Shown here: piece after piece, positions 1-6,698 of the stretch
How the letters are laid out: each line of letters opens with the position of its first letter
Position numbering within the stretch: position 1 is the stretch's first letter
Source: an uncultured Haemophilus sp.
GTDB lineage: Bacteria; Pseudomonadota; Gammaproteobacteria; Enterobacterales; Pasteurellaceae
NCBI RefSeq assembly: GCF_905207935.1
Contig: NZ_CAJLNI010000007.1
Location: 1 to 29,017, forward strand
Direction: 5' to 3'
DNA length: 29,017 bases
The notes under the pieces: model-generated
What the model was told of the DNA's origin: nothing
Database searches by the model: none
The model's input: only the letters and a program-made list of their open reading frames with translations
Program-made: the position numbers and the translations under genes

Positions 1-1429
1 TATTACCACCGCGACCCGTCCAGTTGGTGTGGAAGAATTCACCGCGTGGTTTGTCAGTGCGCTCATAAGTATGTGCACCGAAGTAGTCACGTTGTGCTTG
101 CAATAAGTTTGCCGGTAAACGGGCTGAAGTGTAACCATCTAAGAAGGTAATAGCAGATGCCATACAAGGCATTGGGATACCTACTTCGATCGATTTTGCC
201 ACCACTTTACGCCAGTCGCTTAATGCGTTTTCTAAAATGCCTTTGAAATAACTATCTGAACCTAAGAAGATTAAATCTGGATTTGCTTCATATGCATCAC
301 GAATGTTACCTAAGAAACGGCTACGGATAATACAACCTTCACGCCATAATAATGCGGTTGCGCCGTAGTTGATGTTCCAGCCAAATTGTTCAGAGGCTTC
401 ACGAATCAGCATAAAGCCTTGTGCGTAAGAAATGATTTTTGACGCCAATAAGGCTTTACGTACCGCTTCAATCCAAACTTTTTTATCGCCTTCAACAGGT
501 TGAATTGTTTTGCCGAATAATTGGTTAGCGGCAACACGTTGATCTTTAAATGAGGATACGCAACGAGCAAAGACAGATTCAGTGATTAAGGTTAATGGAA
601 TACCGAAATCTAATGCATTGATACCCGTCCATTTACCTGTCCCTTTTTGGCCAGCTGTATCTAAGATTTTTTCAACTAATGGTTCAGCATCAGCATCTTT
701 ATAACCAAGAATATCGGTCGTGATATCGATTAAGTAGCTATCAAGTTCAGTTTTTTTCCATTCTGCGAAGATAGCTTGCATTTCTTCATAGCTTAAGCCT
801 AAACCTTCTTTTAAGAATTGGTAAGCTTCACAGATTAATTGCATATCGCCATATTCGATACCATTGTGAACCATTTTCACAAAGTGGCCAGCGCCTTCAC
901 CGCCAACCCAGTCACAGCAAGGCTCGCCTTGTTCTGTTTTAGCAGAGATGGCTTGGAAGATTGGTTTAACATATGGCCATGCTTCGTGGTTACCACCCGG
1001 CATGATAGAGGGGCCATGACGCGCACCTTCTTCACCACCAGAAACACCCGAACCGATAAAGCGAATGCCTTTTTCAGCCAATGCTTTTACACGACGGTTG
1101 GTATCAGGATAGTTTGAGTTACCACCATCAATGATGATGTCGCCTTCTTCTAAGTGCGGTAATAATGCCTCAATGAATTGATCCACTACATCACCCGCGC
1201 GCACCATTAACATCACTTTACGTGGTTTTTCTAATTTAGAAGCTAAATCTTCTAAAGAGTATGCGCCGATAATATTGGTGCCTTTTGCCGCACCTTGTAA
1301 AAATTCATCCACTTTTGAAGTGGTACGGTTATATGCCACGACTTTAAAGCCATGATCGTTCATATTTAAAATGAGGTTTTGCCCCATTACGGCTAAGCCG
1401 ATAACACCGATGTCGCCTTTTACTGACAT
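1..1429 (-). CDS. gnd: 6-phosphogluconate dehydrogenase (decarboxylating), 3' end cut by window
   Basis: Oxidative pentose phosphate enzyme that converts 6-phosphogluconate and NADP+ to ribulose 5-phosphate, CO2 and NADPH in the cytosol. The reverse-strand translation is open from ATG at 1429 to the window edge, about 476 codons against roughly 484 for the family, so only a few C-terminal residues are missing. The N-terminal Rossmann motif GLAVMGQNLILN, the substrate-binding GVSGGEEGARHGPS and the catalytic stretch KMVHNGIEYGDMQ are all present. A strong AGGAG lies 6 bases upstream of the ATG. The gene starts 15 bases after the stop of the small upstream gene, so the two are probably co-transcribed. 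zwf and pgl lie further upstream on the same strand. Identification is very secure. Confidence 0.98.
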   Translation of the reverse strand, partial: MSVKGDIGVIGLAVMGQNLILNMNDHGFKVVAYNRTTSKVDEFLQGAAKGTNIIGAYSLEDLASKLEKPRKVMLMVRAGDVVDQFIEALLPHLEEGDIIIDGGNSNYPDTNRRVKALAEKGIRFIGSGVSGGEEGARHGPSIMPGGNHEAWPYVKPIFQAISAKTEQGEPCCDWVGGEGAGHFVKMVHNGIEYGDMQLICEAYQFLKEGLGLSYEEMQAIFAEWKKTELDSYLIDITTDILGYKDADAEPLVEKILDTAGQKGTGKWTGINALDFGIPLTLITESVFARCVSSFKDQRVAANQLFGKTIQPVEGDKKVWIEAVRKALLASKIISYAQGFMLIREASEQFGWNINYGATALLWREGCIIRSRFLGNIRDAYEANPDLIFLGSDSYFKGILENALSDWRKVVAKSIEVGIPMPCMASAITFLDGYTSARLPANLLQAQRDYFGAHTYERTDKPRGEFFHTNWTGRGGN

Positions 1430-1444
1430 TTTTTGCTCCTGTTT

Positions 1445-1843
1445 TTAAGAAATCATGTATTCTTCTAATAAAGATAGTAATTTTTTTGGAACTGCTGGTG
1501 GATGCCGAATACCTTCATCTTCCCATTTCCATTTAGTGTGAGTTTTGACAAGTTCTACGAGTATGTCATGTTCAATTAAACACCATTGCTGTTTTATCGG
1601 AAAAGCGATGTGTAAACCTTTATCAAGATATTTTTTAGCAATAGTTAATCTACCTTTTAATTGAACTCTTAAAGTTTCATTGTGATCTTTATGATATGCA
1701 AGGAAATCGGCACCATTCCAGTCATCAGATAATTTAATACAATTAAAGCCATAATCAGCTAATATTCCTGCTAGCTTTTGGAAATTATAAATTTCTTTTT
1801 GTTTGGCATTTAGTTCGCAATAATCAATTTTTTTTAGTTTCAT
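1445..1843 (-). CDS. Hypothetical protein with a PD-(D/E)XK-like nuclease signature
   Basis: A 132-residue soluble protein that I do not recognise as a named family. An N-terminal helix containing Glu17 is followed by GADFLAYHKD (Asp46) and then LRVQLKGR (Gln61, Lys63). The order helix, hydrophobic strand with Asp, then strand with Q/E-x-Lys resembles the core of PD-(D/E)XK nuclease-fold proteins. This is a pattern reading, not a database match. The C-terminal half is rich in Trp and charged residues, and there is no signal peptide or membrane segment. A GGAGT lies about 8 bases upstream of the ATG. The stop is 15 bases before gnd, so it may share a transcript with gnd although its function looks unrelated. 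The upstream side is a decayed region. Real gene: likely. Nuclease role: tentative. Confidence 0.7.
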   Translation of the reverse strand: MKLKKIDYCELNAKQKEIYNFQKLAGILADYGFNCIKLSDDWNGADFLAYHKDHNETLRVQLKGRLTIAKKYLDKGLHIAFPIKQQWCLIEHDILVELVKTHTKWKWEDEGIRHPPAVPKKLLSLLEEYMIS

Positions 1844-1918
1844 TTGATGTTACTCCCAGATGGAACTTGTCTTGGGCTCAAGCTTAAATTTTTTGCAAAG
1901 TTTCTACGAAATTTCACC

Positions 1919-1978
1919 ACTTGTTATAACAGTTTCACCGCGCCTTTATCTAAATATCATTCAGTCACGCCGTTTTTC
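1919..1978 (-). pseudogene. Decayed fragment of pgl 3' end
   Basis: Read on the minus strand this gives KNGVTE, a TGA stop, then YLDKGAVKLL and a stop. The true pgl ends KNGVTEWYLDKAAAKLL. The Trp codon has therefore become a stop. DNA similarity to the pgl 3' end (about 3103-3162) is clear but imperfect, roughly three bases in four by eye. No start codon or remaining pgl sequence was found beside it. It is a remnant of a duplication or of an earlier gene order in which pgl lay next to gnd. Confidence 0.75.
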
Positions 1979-2106
1979 CCAATATGATGGCATGTATCTC
2001 CCGATGAATACCCTAAATTAAAATACAAGCACGCGCTATGAAGAGAGTCCTCTCTATTATCCATCTTCTTGCTACGCAAAAGTGCGGTCACTTTTCCAAG
2101 CGTTTT

Positions 2107-2264
2107 TTAACTCTTCGTCCATGCACTCATATGTTGAGTAAATCCAATATGCGGATAATAATCCACGGCTTGCGGAGCCGATAAAAGCACAATTTTGGCT
2201 TGTGGATGTAAGGCTTGTTTAGTGTGTTCAATCAACTGCAAGATGATACCTTGTTTCTGATATT
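2107..2264 (-). pseudogene. Partial duplicate of the GNAT acetyltransferase 3' part
   Basis: This 158-base segment matches 2681-2838, the 3' part of the acetyltransferase gene, with about 9 mismatches by eye (around 94 percent). Similarity starts exactly at the stop codon and ends abruptly. The reading frame is intact and encodes the last 50 or so residues, ending HMSAWTKS as in the full gene. There is no start codon, and an in-frame stop lies just upstream, so it cannot make the complete acetyl-CoA-binding domain. The high identity suggests a recent duplication or exchange. Confidence 0.85.
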
Positions 2265-2281
2265 CTATAGCAAAACTTCTT

Positions 2282-2623
2282 TTAAATTTCTCTAATTAAA
2301 GAGCTGCCTTGTTCTAACGTATCTAGCCACTGCCATTTTTCATGACCGATGAGTTTACTTTCTTCTAAAGAAAATGTTGTACAGCAACGCCCCAAACGAT
2401 TTTCTAGAGATTGATTTAAATGTTGATACGTAAATTCAATTTGAGTATCGTCAATCCATTTTCCAATTAAAAAGCCTTTTAAAATTTCACCGCCACCATA
2501 TTCTGCCCAAATCATTTTACCTTGTTGGTGGTAATGAAATTCTGTTTGGCTACTGACCTCACCATTTGCGGTGTTTTCAACAGCAATAAATTTTTTATTA
2601 TCTAAATTCAACATTAAAGTCAC
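2282..2623 (-). CDS. Conserved hypothetical protein, often labelled N-acetylglutamate synthase-like
   Basis: A 113-residue protein with a repeating beta-strand pattern and no membrane segment or signal peptide. The region FHYHQQGKMIWAEYGGGEILKGFLIGK resembles a small widespread family sometimes annotated as 'N-acetylglutamate synthase'. That name is not supported here, because the protein lacks a GNAT acetyl-CoA-binding motif. The C-terminal HEKWQWLDTLEQGSS fits the same family, from memory. It lies downstream of the GNAT gene on the same strand with a 57-base gap. Its stop is directly followed by the duplicated acetyltransferase fragment, so the gene sits between the two copies and may have arrived with the rearrangement. 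Function unknown. Confidence 0.75.
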   Translation of the reverse strand: MTLMLNLDNKKFIAVENTANGEVSSQTEFHYHQQGKMIWAEYGGGEILKGFLIGKWIDDTQIEFTYQHLNQSLENRLGRCCTTFSLEESKLIGHEKWQWLDTLEQGSSLIREI

Positions 2624-2680
2624 TCCGCATCTGATATATCTATATTTTAATTTAACTTTAGTCCGTACAATGCTAATAAA

Positions 2681-3073
2681 TTAACTCTTCGTCCACGCAC
2701 TCATATGTTGCGTAAATCCAATATGCGGATAATAATCCACGGCTTGCGGTGCCGATAAAAGCACAATTTTGGCTTGTGGATGTAACGCCTGTTTAGTGTG
2801 TTCAATTAACTGCAAGCCGATACCTTGTTTTTGATATTGTTCATTAACCGCTAAATCAGATAAATAACAGCAGTAGGCAAAATCTGTCACAGAACGTGCC
2901 ACGCCCACTAATTGTTCACCATCCCAAGCGGTGATTAATAAATCCGCATGGTGCAACATTGCTGCGACACGCTTTTCATCCTCTAACGGACGGCGGGCGC
3001 CTAATGTTGTTTTATTTAGCAATCCAATAAATTGTTTAACTGAAATCGGTTCATTCACTTTGTAGTCTATCAT
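2681..3073 (-). CDS. GNAT-family N-acetyltransferase
   Basis: A 130-residue single-domain acetyltransferase using acetyl-CoA; the substrate is unknown. The acetyl-CoA-binding motif A is QYQKQGIGLQLI (residues 79-90), following the strand CCYLSDLAV. The C-terminal segment DYYPHIGFTQH is the typical end of small GNAT proteins. Length is usual for the class. It starts 33 bases after the pgl stop on the same strand and is probably read with zwf-pgl, although only a weak AGGC ribosome-binding sequence is visible. A near-identical copy of its last third lies at 2107-2264. The family is secure; the target cannot be deduced from sequence. Confidence 0.9.
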   Translation of the reverse strand: MIDYKVNEPISVKQFIGLLNKTTLGARRPLEDEKRVAAMLHHADLLITAWDGEQLVGVARSVTDFAYCCYLSDLAVNEQYQKQGIGLQLIEHTKQALHPQAKIVLLSAPQAVDYYPHIGFTQHMSAWTKS

Positions 3074-3106
3074 TTTGCAAGCCTGTGATATTTGATACTC
3101 AACTTG

Positions 3107-3805
3107 TTATAGCAATTTCGCTGCCGCTTTATCCAAATACCATTCCGTCACCCCATTTTTTGCTTTAATTTTGGCTGCGGGGTAAGGTAGGTTTTCTGCT
3201 GGCGTGGTTTGGATTTCTTTTAAAATGTCTGCTTTGCTTTCGCCAGTGACTAAGTAGGTAATGCGTTTGGCTTGTTCAATGAGTTTGGCTGTTTTCGAAA
3301 TGCGAATTTGACCGCTTTCAGGATGTTTCGCAATGACCGCAAGATTTGCATCATCAAAATGGGTTTGATGTGGGAAGAGAGAAGCGGTATGACCGTCAGT
3401 CCCCATACCTAAAATGATCCAATCAAAAACACCGTTTGGAATGACCGCACTTAATTCTTCTTCAAAGCGTTTTAACTCAAAGTGCGGTTCATTTTCGCCA
3501 CGAATTCGGTGGATATTTTCTGCAGGAATTTGAATGTGATCGAATAAGCGTTTTTGCACTTCACCGTAGTTGCTTTCTGAATCTGTTGGCGGAACCATGC
3601 GATCATCACCCCACCAAAAATGCAGATTCTTCCAGTTAATTTGTTCCGCATAAGGCGCTTTGGCTAAGGTTTTGAATAACAGCTTAGGTGTTGAACCACC
3701 GGAAAGGGAAATGTGTACGGGATGATTTAATTGGCTATAAATCACAAATTCTTGGGCGATCTTTTCAACAGCGTGTTGAGCCGTTGGGAAGGTGATGGTG
3801 TTCAT
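3107..3805 (-). CDS. pgl: 6-phosphogluconolactonase
   Basis: Hydrolyses 6-phosphogluconolactone to 6-phosphogluconate, the second step of the oxidative pentose phosphate pathway, in the cytosol. The 232-residue protein is of the DevB/Pgl type with normal length. It has ISLSGGSTPK (residues 33-41), WWGDDRMVPP with GDDR at 66-69, SNYGEV, and the active-site GMGTDGHTASLFP in the middle of the chain. An AGAGAAG ribosome-binding sequence precedes the ATG. It lies downstream of zwf on the same strand with a 68-base gap that contains a perfect 10-base hairpin. A degenerate copy of its 3' end lies near 1919-1978. Two uptake signals lie inside the gene (3444 and 3480). Confidence 0.97.
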   Translation of the reverse strand: MNTITFPTAQHAVEKIAQEFVIYSQLNHPVHISLSGGSTPKLLFKTLAKAPYAEQINWKNLHFWWGDDRMVPPTDSESNYGEVQKRLFDHIQIPAENIHRIRGENEPHFELKRFEEELSAVIPNGVFDWIILGMGTDGHTASLFPHQTHFDDANLAVIAKHPESGQIRISKTAKLIEQAKRITYLVTGESKADILKEIQTTPAENLPYPAAKIKAKNGVTEWYLDKAAAKLL

Positions 3806-3832
3806 GTTTGCTTCTCTTTATATTGGATATTA

Positions 3833-3860
3833 GCCTTCTTCCGCTTGTAGGGAAGAAGGC
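3833..3860 (-). other. Hairpin between zwf and pgl
   Basis: A perfect 10-base stem, GCCTTCTTCC paired with GGAAGAAGGC around an 8-base loop, lies just after the zwf stop and before the pgl start. There is no T-run after it on either strand, so it is not a typical intrinsic terminator. It may protect the zwf 3' end or mark a processing site between the two cistrons. Confidence 0.5.
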
Positions 3861-3873
3861 TTGCGATTAATGA

Positions 3874-5355
3874 TTAAACCTTTTTCTTCATTTTACCGCT
3901 TGGTTTACGCCATACGCGACCACTTTTCGCAATGAGTTTTTCGGCTGCAACTGGTCCCCAGGTGCCGGCTTCATATTCGTAAACTCGACCGCCTGCTTCT
4001 TTGTAATTCAAAATTGGCTGCACAAATTTCCATGCGGCGTGCACCGCATCCGTACGCGCAAAGAGTGTGGCATCGCCTTTCATCGCATCAAGCAATAAGC
4101 GTTCATAAGCCGTGAGCACTTGCTCATCGGCCAAATCGGCATAACGGAAATCCATTGAGACTTCTTTCGCTTCGAAGCCTGCACCTGGTTTTTTCAAACC
4201 GAAGCGCATTGAAATGGCTTCATCAGGTTGAATACGGATGATCAATTTATTCTCAGGCGCATTTTGACTGAATACTGGATGTGGCGTAGTTTTGAAATGA
4301 ATCACAATTTCAGTCACACGTGCTGGTAAGCGTTTACCTGTACGCACATAGAAAGGTACACCCGCCCAACGCCAGTTTTCGATTTCGCAACGTAACGCCA
4401 TGAAGGTTTCCGTGCGAGAGTTAGCCGGAACGCCTTTTTCTTGTAAATAGCCTTTGACTTCTTTTCCATCAATTTCTGCTGCAGTGTATTGACCAAGCAC
4501 TAGGTTGTGTTCAACATCATCTTGCGTTAATGGACGTAAAGAATGCATGACTTTGGCGACTTCATCACGCATCGAGTTTGCGTTGATGATTGCGGGCGGT
4601 TCCATGGCAACCATGGCTAAAACTTGTAATAAGTGGTTTTGGAACATATCACGCATTGCACCGGATCCATCGTAATAGCCACCACGTTCTTCCACGCCAA
4701 TCGCTTCAGCACCAGTAATTTCCACATAATCAATGAAATTGCGGTTCCAAAGCGGCTCGAACCAACCATTTGAGAAACGCAAGACAAGTAGGTTTTGCAC
4801 GGTTTCTTTACCAAGATAATGGTCGATACGGTAGATTTGATGTTCTTCAAAGAAACGGTGAATCTGTACGTCTAATTGTTTTGCTGTTTTCGCATCATAA
4901 CCGAATGGTTTTTCCACAATAATGCGTTTCCAACCGTCTTCTTCGGTGTTTAAACCATGTGCAGCAAGACATTCAGGAATAACACCATATAAGCTTGGCG
5001 GGGTGGACATGTAATAAAGTGTGTTGCCATTCGTTTGATATTTGTTATGTAATTCGTCTAAACGTGGCACTAATTTGCCATAATCGGCTGCATCTGATGT
5101 ATTTACCGCTTGATAATAGAGATGGCTACAGAACTCTTCGAGCGTTTCAGGCGTAGTTTCTTCTGTTTGAAGAAGTGCTTCGCGCATTTTTTCACGGAAA
5201 GTGTCATCGTTTAATTCTGTACGAGCAACACCCAATACAGAAAATTGGTTTAAACGCCCAAATTTGAAAAGATTATAAAGTGCTGGAATGAGTTTACGGT
5301 GCGTTAAATCACCGGAAGCACCAAAAATCACGATACAGTTATTATTAGTTTGCAT
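3874..5355 (-). CDS. zwf: Glucose-6-phosphate 1-dehydrogenase
   Basis: Oxidises glucose 6-phosphate with NADP+ to 6-phosphogluconolactone, the entry step of the oxidative pentose phosphate pathway. The NADP-binding motif IFGASGDLTHRKL lies at residues 10-22. The substrate-binding RIDHYLGKE and the downstream FEPLWNR region are present. The frame is open up to 5427, but I place the start at ATG 5355, giving 493 residues. That start puts the Rossmann motif at the usual position and has AAGGA 7 bases upstream; the extra 24 upstream residues look unrelated. The C-terminus ends in a basic GKMKKKV. cysQ ends 72 bases upstream on the same strand, and pgl follows. Confidence 0.97.
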   Translation of the reverse strand: MQTNNNCIVIFGASGDLTHRKLIPALYNLFKFGRLNQFSVLGVARTELNDDTFREKMREALLQTEETTPETLEEFCSHLYYQAVNTSDAADYGKLVPRLDELHNKYQTNGNTLYYMSTPPSLYGVIPECLAAHGLNTEEDGWKRIIVEKPFGYDAKTAKQLDVQIHRFFEEHQIYRIDHYLGKETVQNLLVLRFSNGWFEPLWNRNFIDYVEITGAEAIGVEERGGYYDGSGAMRDMFQNHLLQVLAMVAMEPPAIINANSMRDEVAKVMHSLRPLTQDDVEHNLVLGQYTAAEIDGKEVKGYLQEKGVPANSRTETFMALRCEIENWRWAGVPFYVRTGKRLPARVTEIVIHFKTTPHPVFSQNAPENKLIIRIQPDEAISMRFGLKKPGAGFEAKEVSMDFRYADLADEQVLTAYERLLLDAMKGDATLFARTDAVHAAWKFVQPILNYKEAGGRVYEYEAGTWGPVAAEKLIAKSGRVWRKPSGKMKKKV

Positions 5356-5427
5356 ATTATTCCTTATTGTTCCGAGTAGTATTTTTAAATAATGCAATAT
5401 ATTACTGCACTTTACCAATCGAACCAA

Positions 5428-6234
5428 TCAATTAAATTGAAAGACAGATGCCCAATTTTGTGTATTATCTGACACCATCACAAAGTTTGGATTAATTAAA
5501 CTTTCACGCTGGTTATAGGTGAGTGGCTGAAATTGTGGATCGAAAATTCCCCCATTGATTTCAGCTAATAAAATTTCAGCGCCAGCCGTGTCCCATTCAC
5601 CGGTTTTACCGAGGCGAACATAGCAATCAACAATTCCTTCTGCAACCAAACCACTTTTCAAACTACTCGAACCCACCACAGTAAATTCACATGACAAATT
5701 CTTCGCTAAAATTGACCGCACTTTTTCTTGTGAGGTGGTGGCGCCTACGGCGATTTTTAACGGTTTGGTGAGATCTATGTTTCTTGGCTGTAAGCGTGTT
5801 ATCTCTTTGTTACTTTGTTTGAATGCCCCAAAACCTTTCATGGCGTAATAGGTGATATTCAAAATAGGGAAGTGAATCACGCCTAGCACAGGTTGGTGGT
5901 CTTGCACGAGTGTAATCAATACGGAGAATTGATCGGTGCGATCAATAAATTGCTGCGTGCCATCAAGGGGATCGATTAGCCAATAAGTGTGCCAAGTTTG
6001 GCGTTGTTCAAAGGGGATATTGCAGTTTTCCTCTGAAATAACAGGAATGTCAGGGAAAAGTGCGGTCAGTTTTTCGATTAGAAATTGGCTGACAAATAAA
6101 TCGGCTTCCGTGACAGGGGTGTTATCCGATTTGGTTTGTATTGTCACATTCTGTTGGTAAAAATGAGTTAAATGTTTTCCCGCTTCATTAGCGAGTGTGC
6201 GGACTTGATCGAGAAGAGATTGAGATAATTGCAT
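5428..6234 (-). CDS. cysQ: 3'(2'),5'-bisphosphate nucleotidase CysQ
   Basis: Magnesium-dependent phosphatase of the inositol monophosphatase superfamily that removes the 3'-phosphate from 3'-phosphoadenosine 5'-phosphate, a by-product of sulfate assimilation. Metal-binding residues are visible: VISEEN with Glu69, then WLIDPLDGTQQF (DPLDGT at 88-93), and the C-terminal GEWDTAGAEILLAEINGG. Its 268 residues are normal for CysQ. AGGAAA precedes the ATG. The upstream small membrane protein gene ends only 9 bases before, so the two are probably translationally coupled. Other members of this superfamily act on inositol phosphates, but the length and motif context favour CysQ. An uptake signal lies inside the gene at 5715 and another at 6058. 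Confidence 0.92.
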   Translation of the reverse strand: MQLSQSLLDQVRTLANEAGKHLTHFYQQNVTIQTKSDNTPVTEADLFVSQFLIEKLTALFPDIPVISEENCNIPFEQRQTWHTYWLIDPLDGTQQFIDRTDQFSVLITLVQDHQPVLGVIHFPILNITYYAMKGFGAFKQSNKEITRLQPRNIDLTKPLKIAVGATTSQEKVRSILAKNLSCEFTVVGSSSLKSGLVAEGIVDCYVRLGKTGEWDTAGAEILLAEINGGIFDPQFQPLTYNQRESLINPNFVMVSDNTQNWASVFQFN

Positions 6235-6243
6235 GTTTATTTC

Positions 6244-6648
6244 CTACTTTGATTTCGGTAATAACAAGAAGAGGCAAATTGTCGTATAGATTGCCATGAT
6301 AGCAGAGCTGCCTAAGATGAAGGATATACGGTCAGTGAGGTATTTCGTATTTGGTGCGATCACGATATTACCGATACTCCAATAAACAAAAATAATGATA
6401 AATGAAAAAAGGAGAATTTTCTTCCAGTGATGGCGTAGATAGCCTCGGCATTTGGCAAAGTAAGCATTGATTATCGCCGGAACAGTGAGAGGCCAAAATG
6501 TCAGAAAGAAACCAAATAATACGGAGTCGAAATAGCCTTCTCTGTAGTCGTCTAATTCAAAAACGACATAAGCGATAACACTGCCTATTAGTTGGGTAAG
6601 CAATGGGAAGACAATAATCGCTTTCAAATAAGGGGATTGATTTGACAC
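6244..6648 (-). CDS. Small integral membrane protein, unknown function
   Basis: A 134-residue protein with four predicted membrane segments: about residues 8-30, 43-63, 79-98 and 108-129. A short acidic loop (ELDDYREGYFD) follows the first segment and a basic loop (RGYLRHHWKK) lies between the second and third. I do not recognise the family. The start codon is GTG at 6648, supported by an AGGAG 6 bases upstream. The stop lies 9 bases before the cysQ start, so it is co-transcribed with cysQ. A terminator separates it from the OPT transporter gene upstream. Confidence 0.8.
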   Translation of the reverse strand: MSNQSPYLKAIIVFPLLTQLIGSVIAYVVFELDDYREGYFDSVLFGFFLTFWPLTVPAIINAYFAKCRGYLRHHWKKILLFSFIIIFVYWSIGNIVIAPNTKYLTDRISFILGSSAIMAIYTTICLFLLLPKSK

Positions 6649-6661
6649 CTTAAGCTCCTAG

Positions 6662-6692
6662 AAAAATAGGCTATCCGAGGACAGCCTATTTT
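6662..6692 (-). terminator. Intrinsic terminator after the OPT transporter gene
   Basis: Stem AAAATAGGCT with AGCCTATTTT, extended by a few inner pairs around the loop CTCG, lies immediately downstream of the transporter stop. On the minus strand the stem ends in a run of five T. It separates the transporter from the downstream small membrane protein gene. Confidence 0.8.
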
Positions 6693-6698
6693 CATCCA

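Larger units (their letters stand above)
1844..2281. other. Gap with decayed gene fragments and one uptake signal
   Basis: No intact gene is seen in these 438 bases. They hold a decayed copy of the 3' end of pgl (about 1919-1978), an uptake signal at 2080-2088, and a well preserved copy of the 3' part of the acetyltransferase gene (2107-2264). The two fragments are listed separately. I see no transposase, terminal repeats or tRNA that would explain the duplication. Confidence 0.75.

Noticed and set aside
839..1117. Plus-strand open frame of 92 codons inside gnd
   Set aside because: Antisense shadow of the conserved gnd reading frame.
4314..4850. Short minus-strand open frames inside zwf
   Set aside because: They lie in other frames of a clearly conserved gene and lack start signals.
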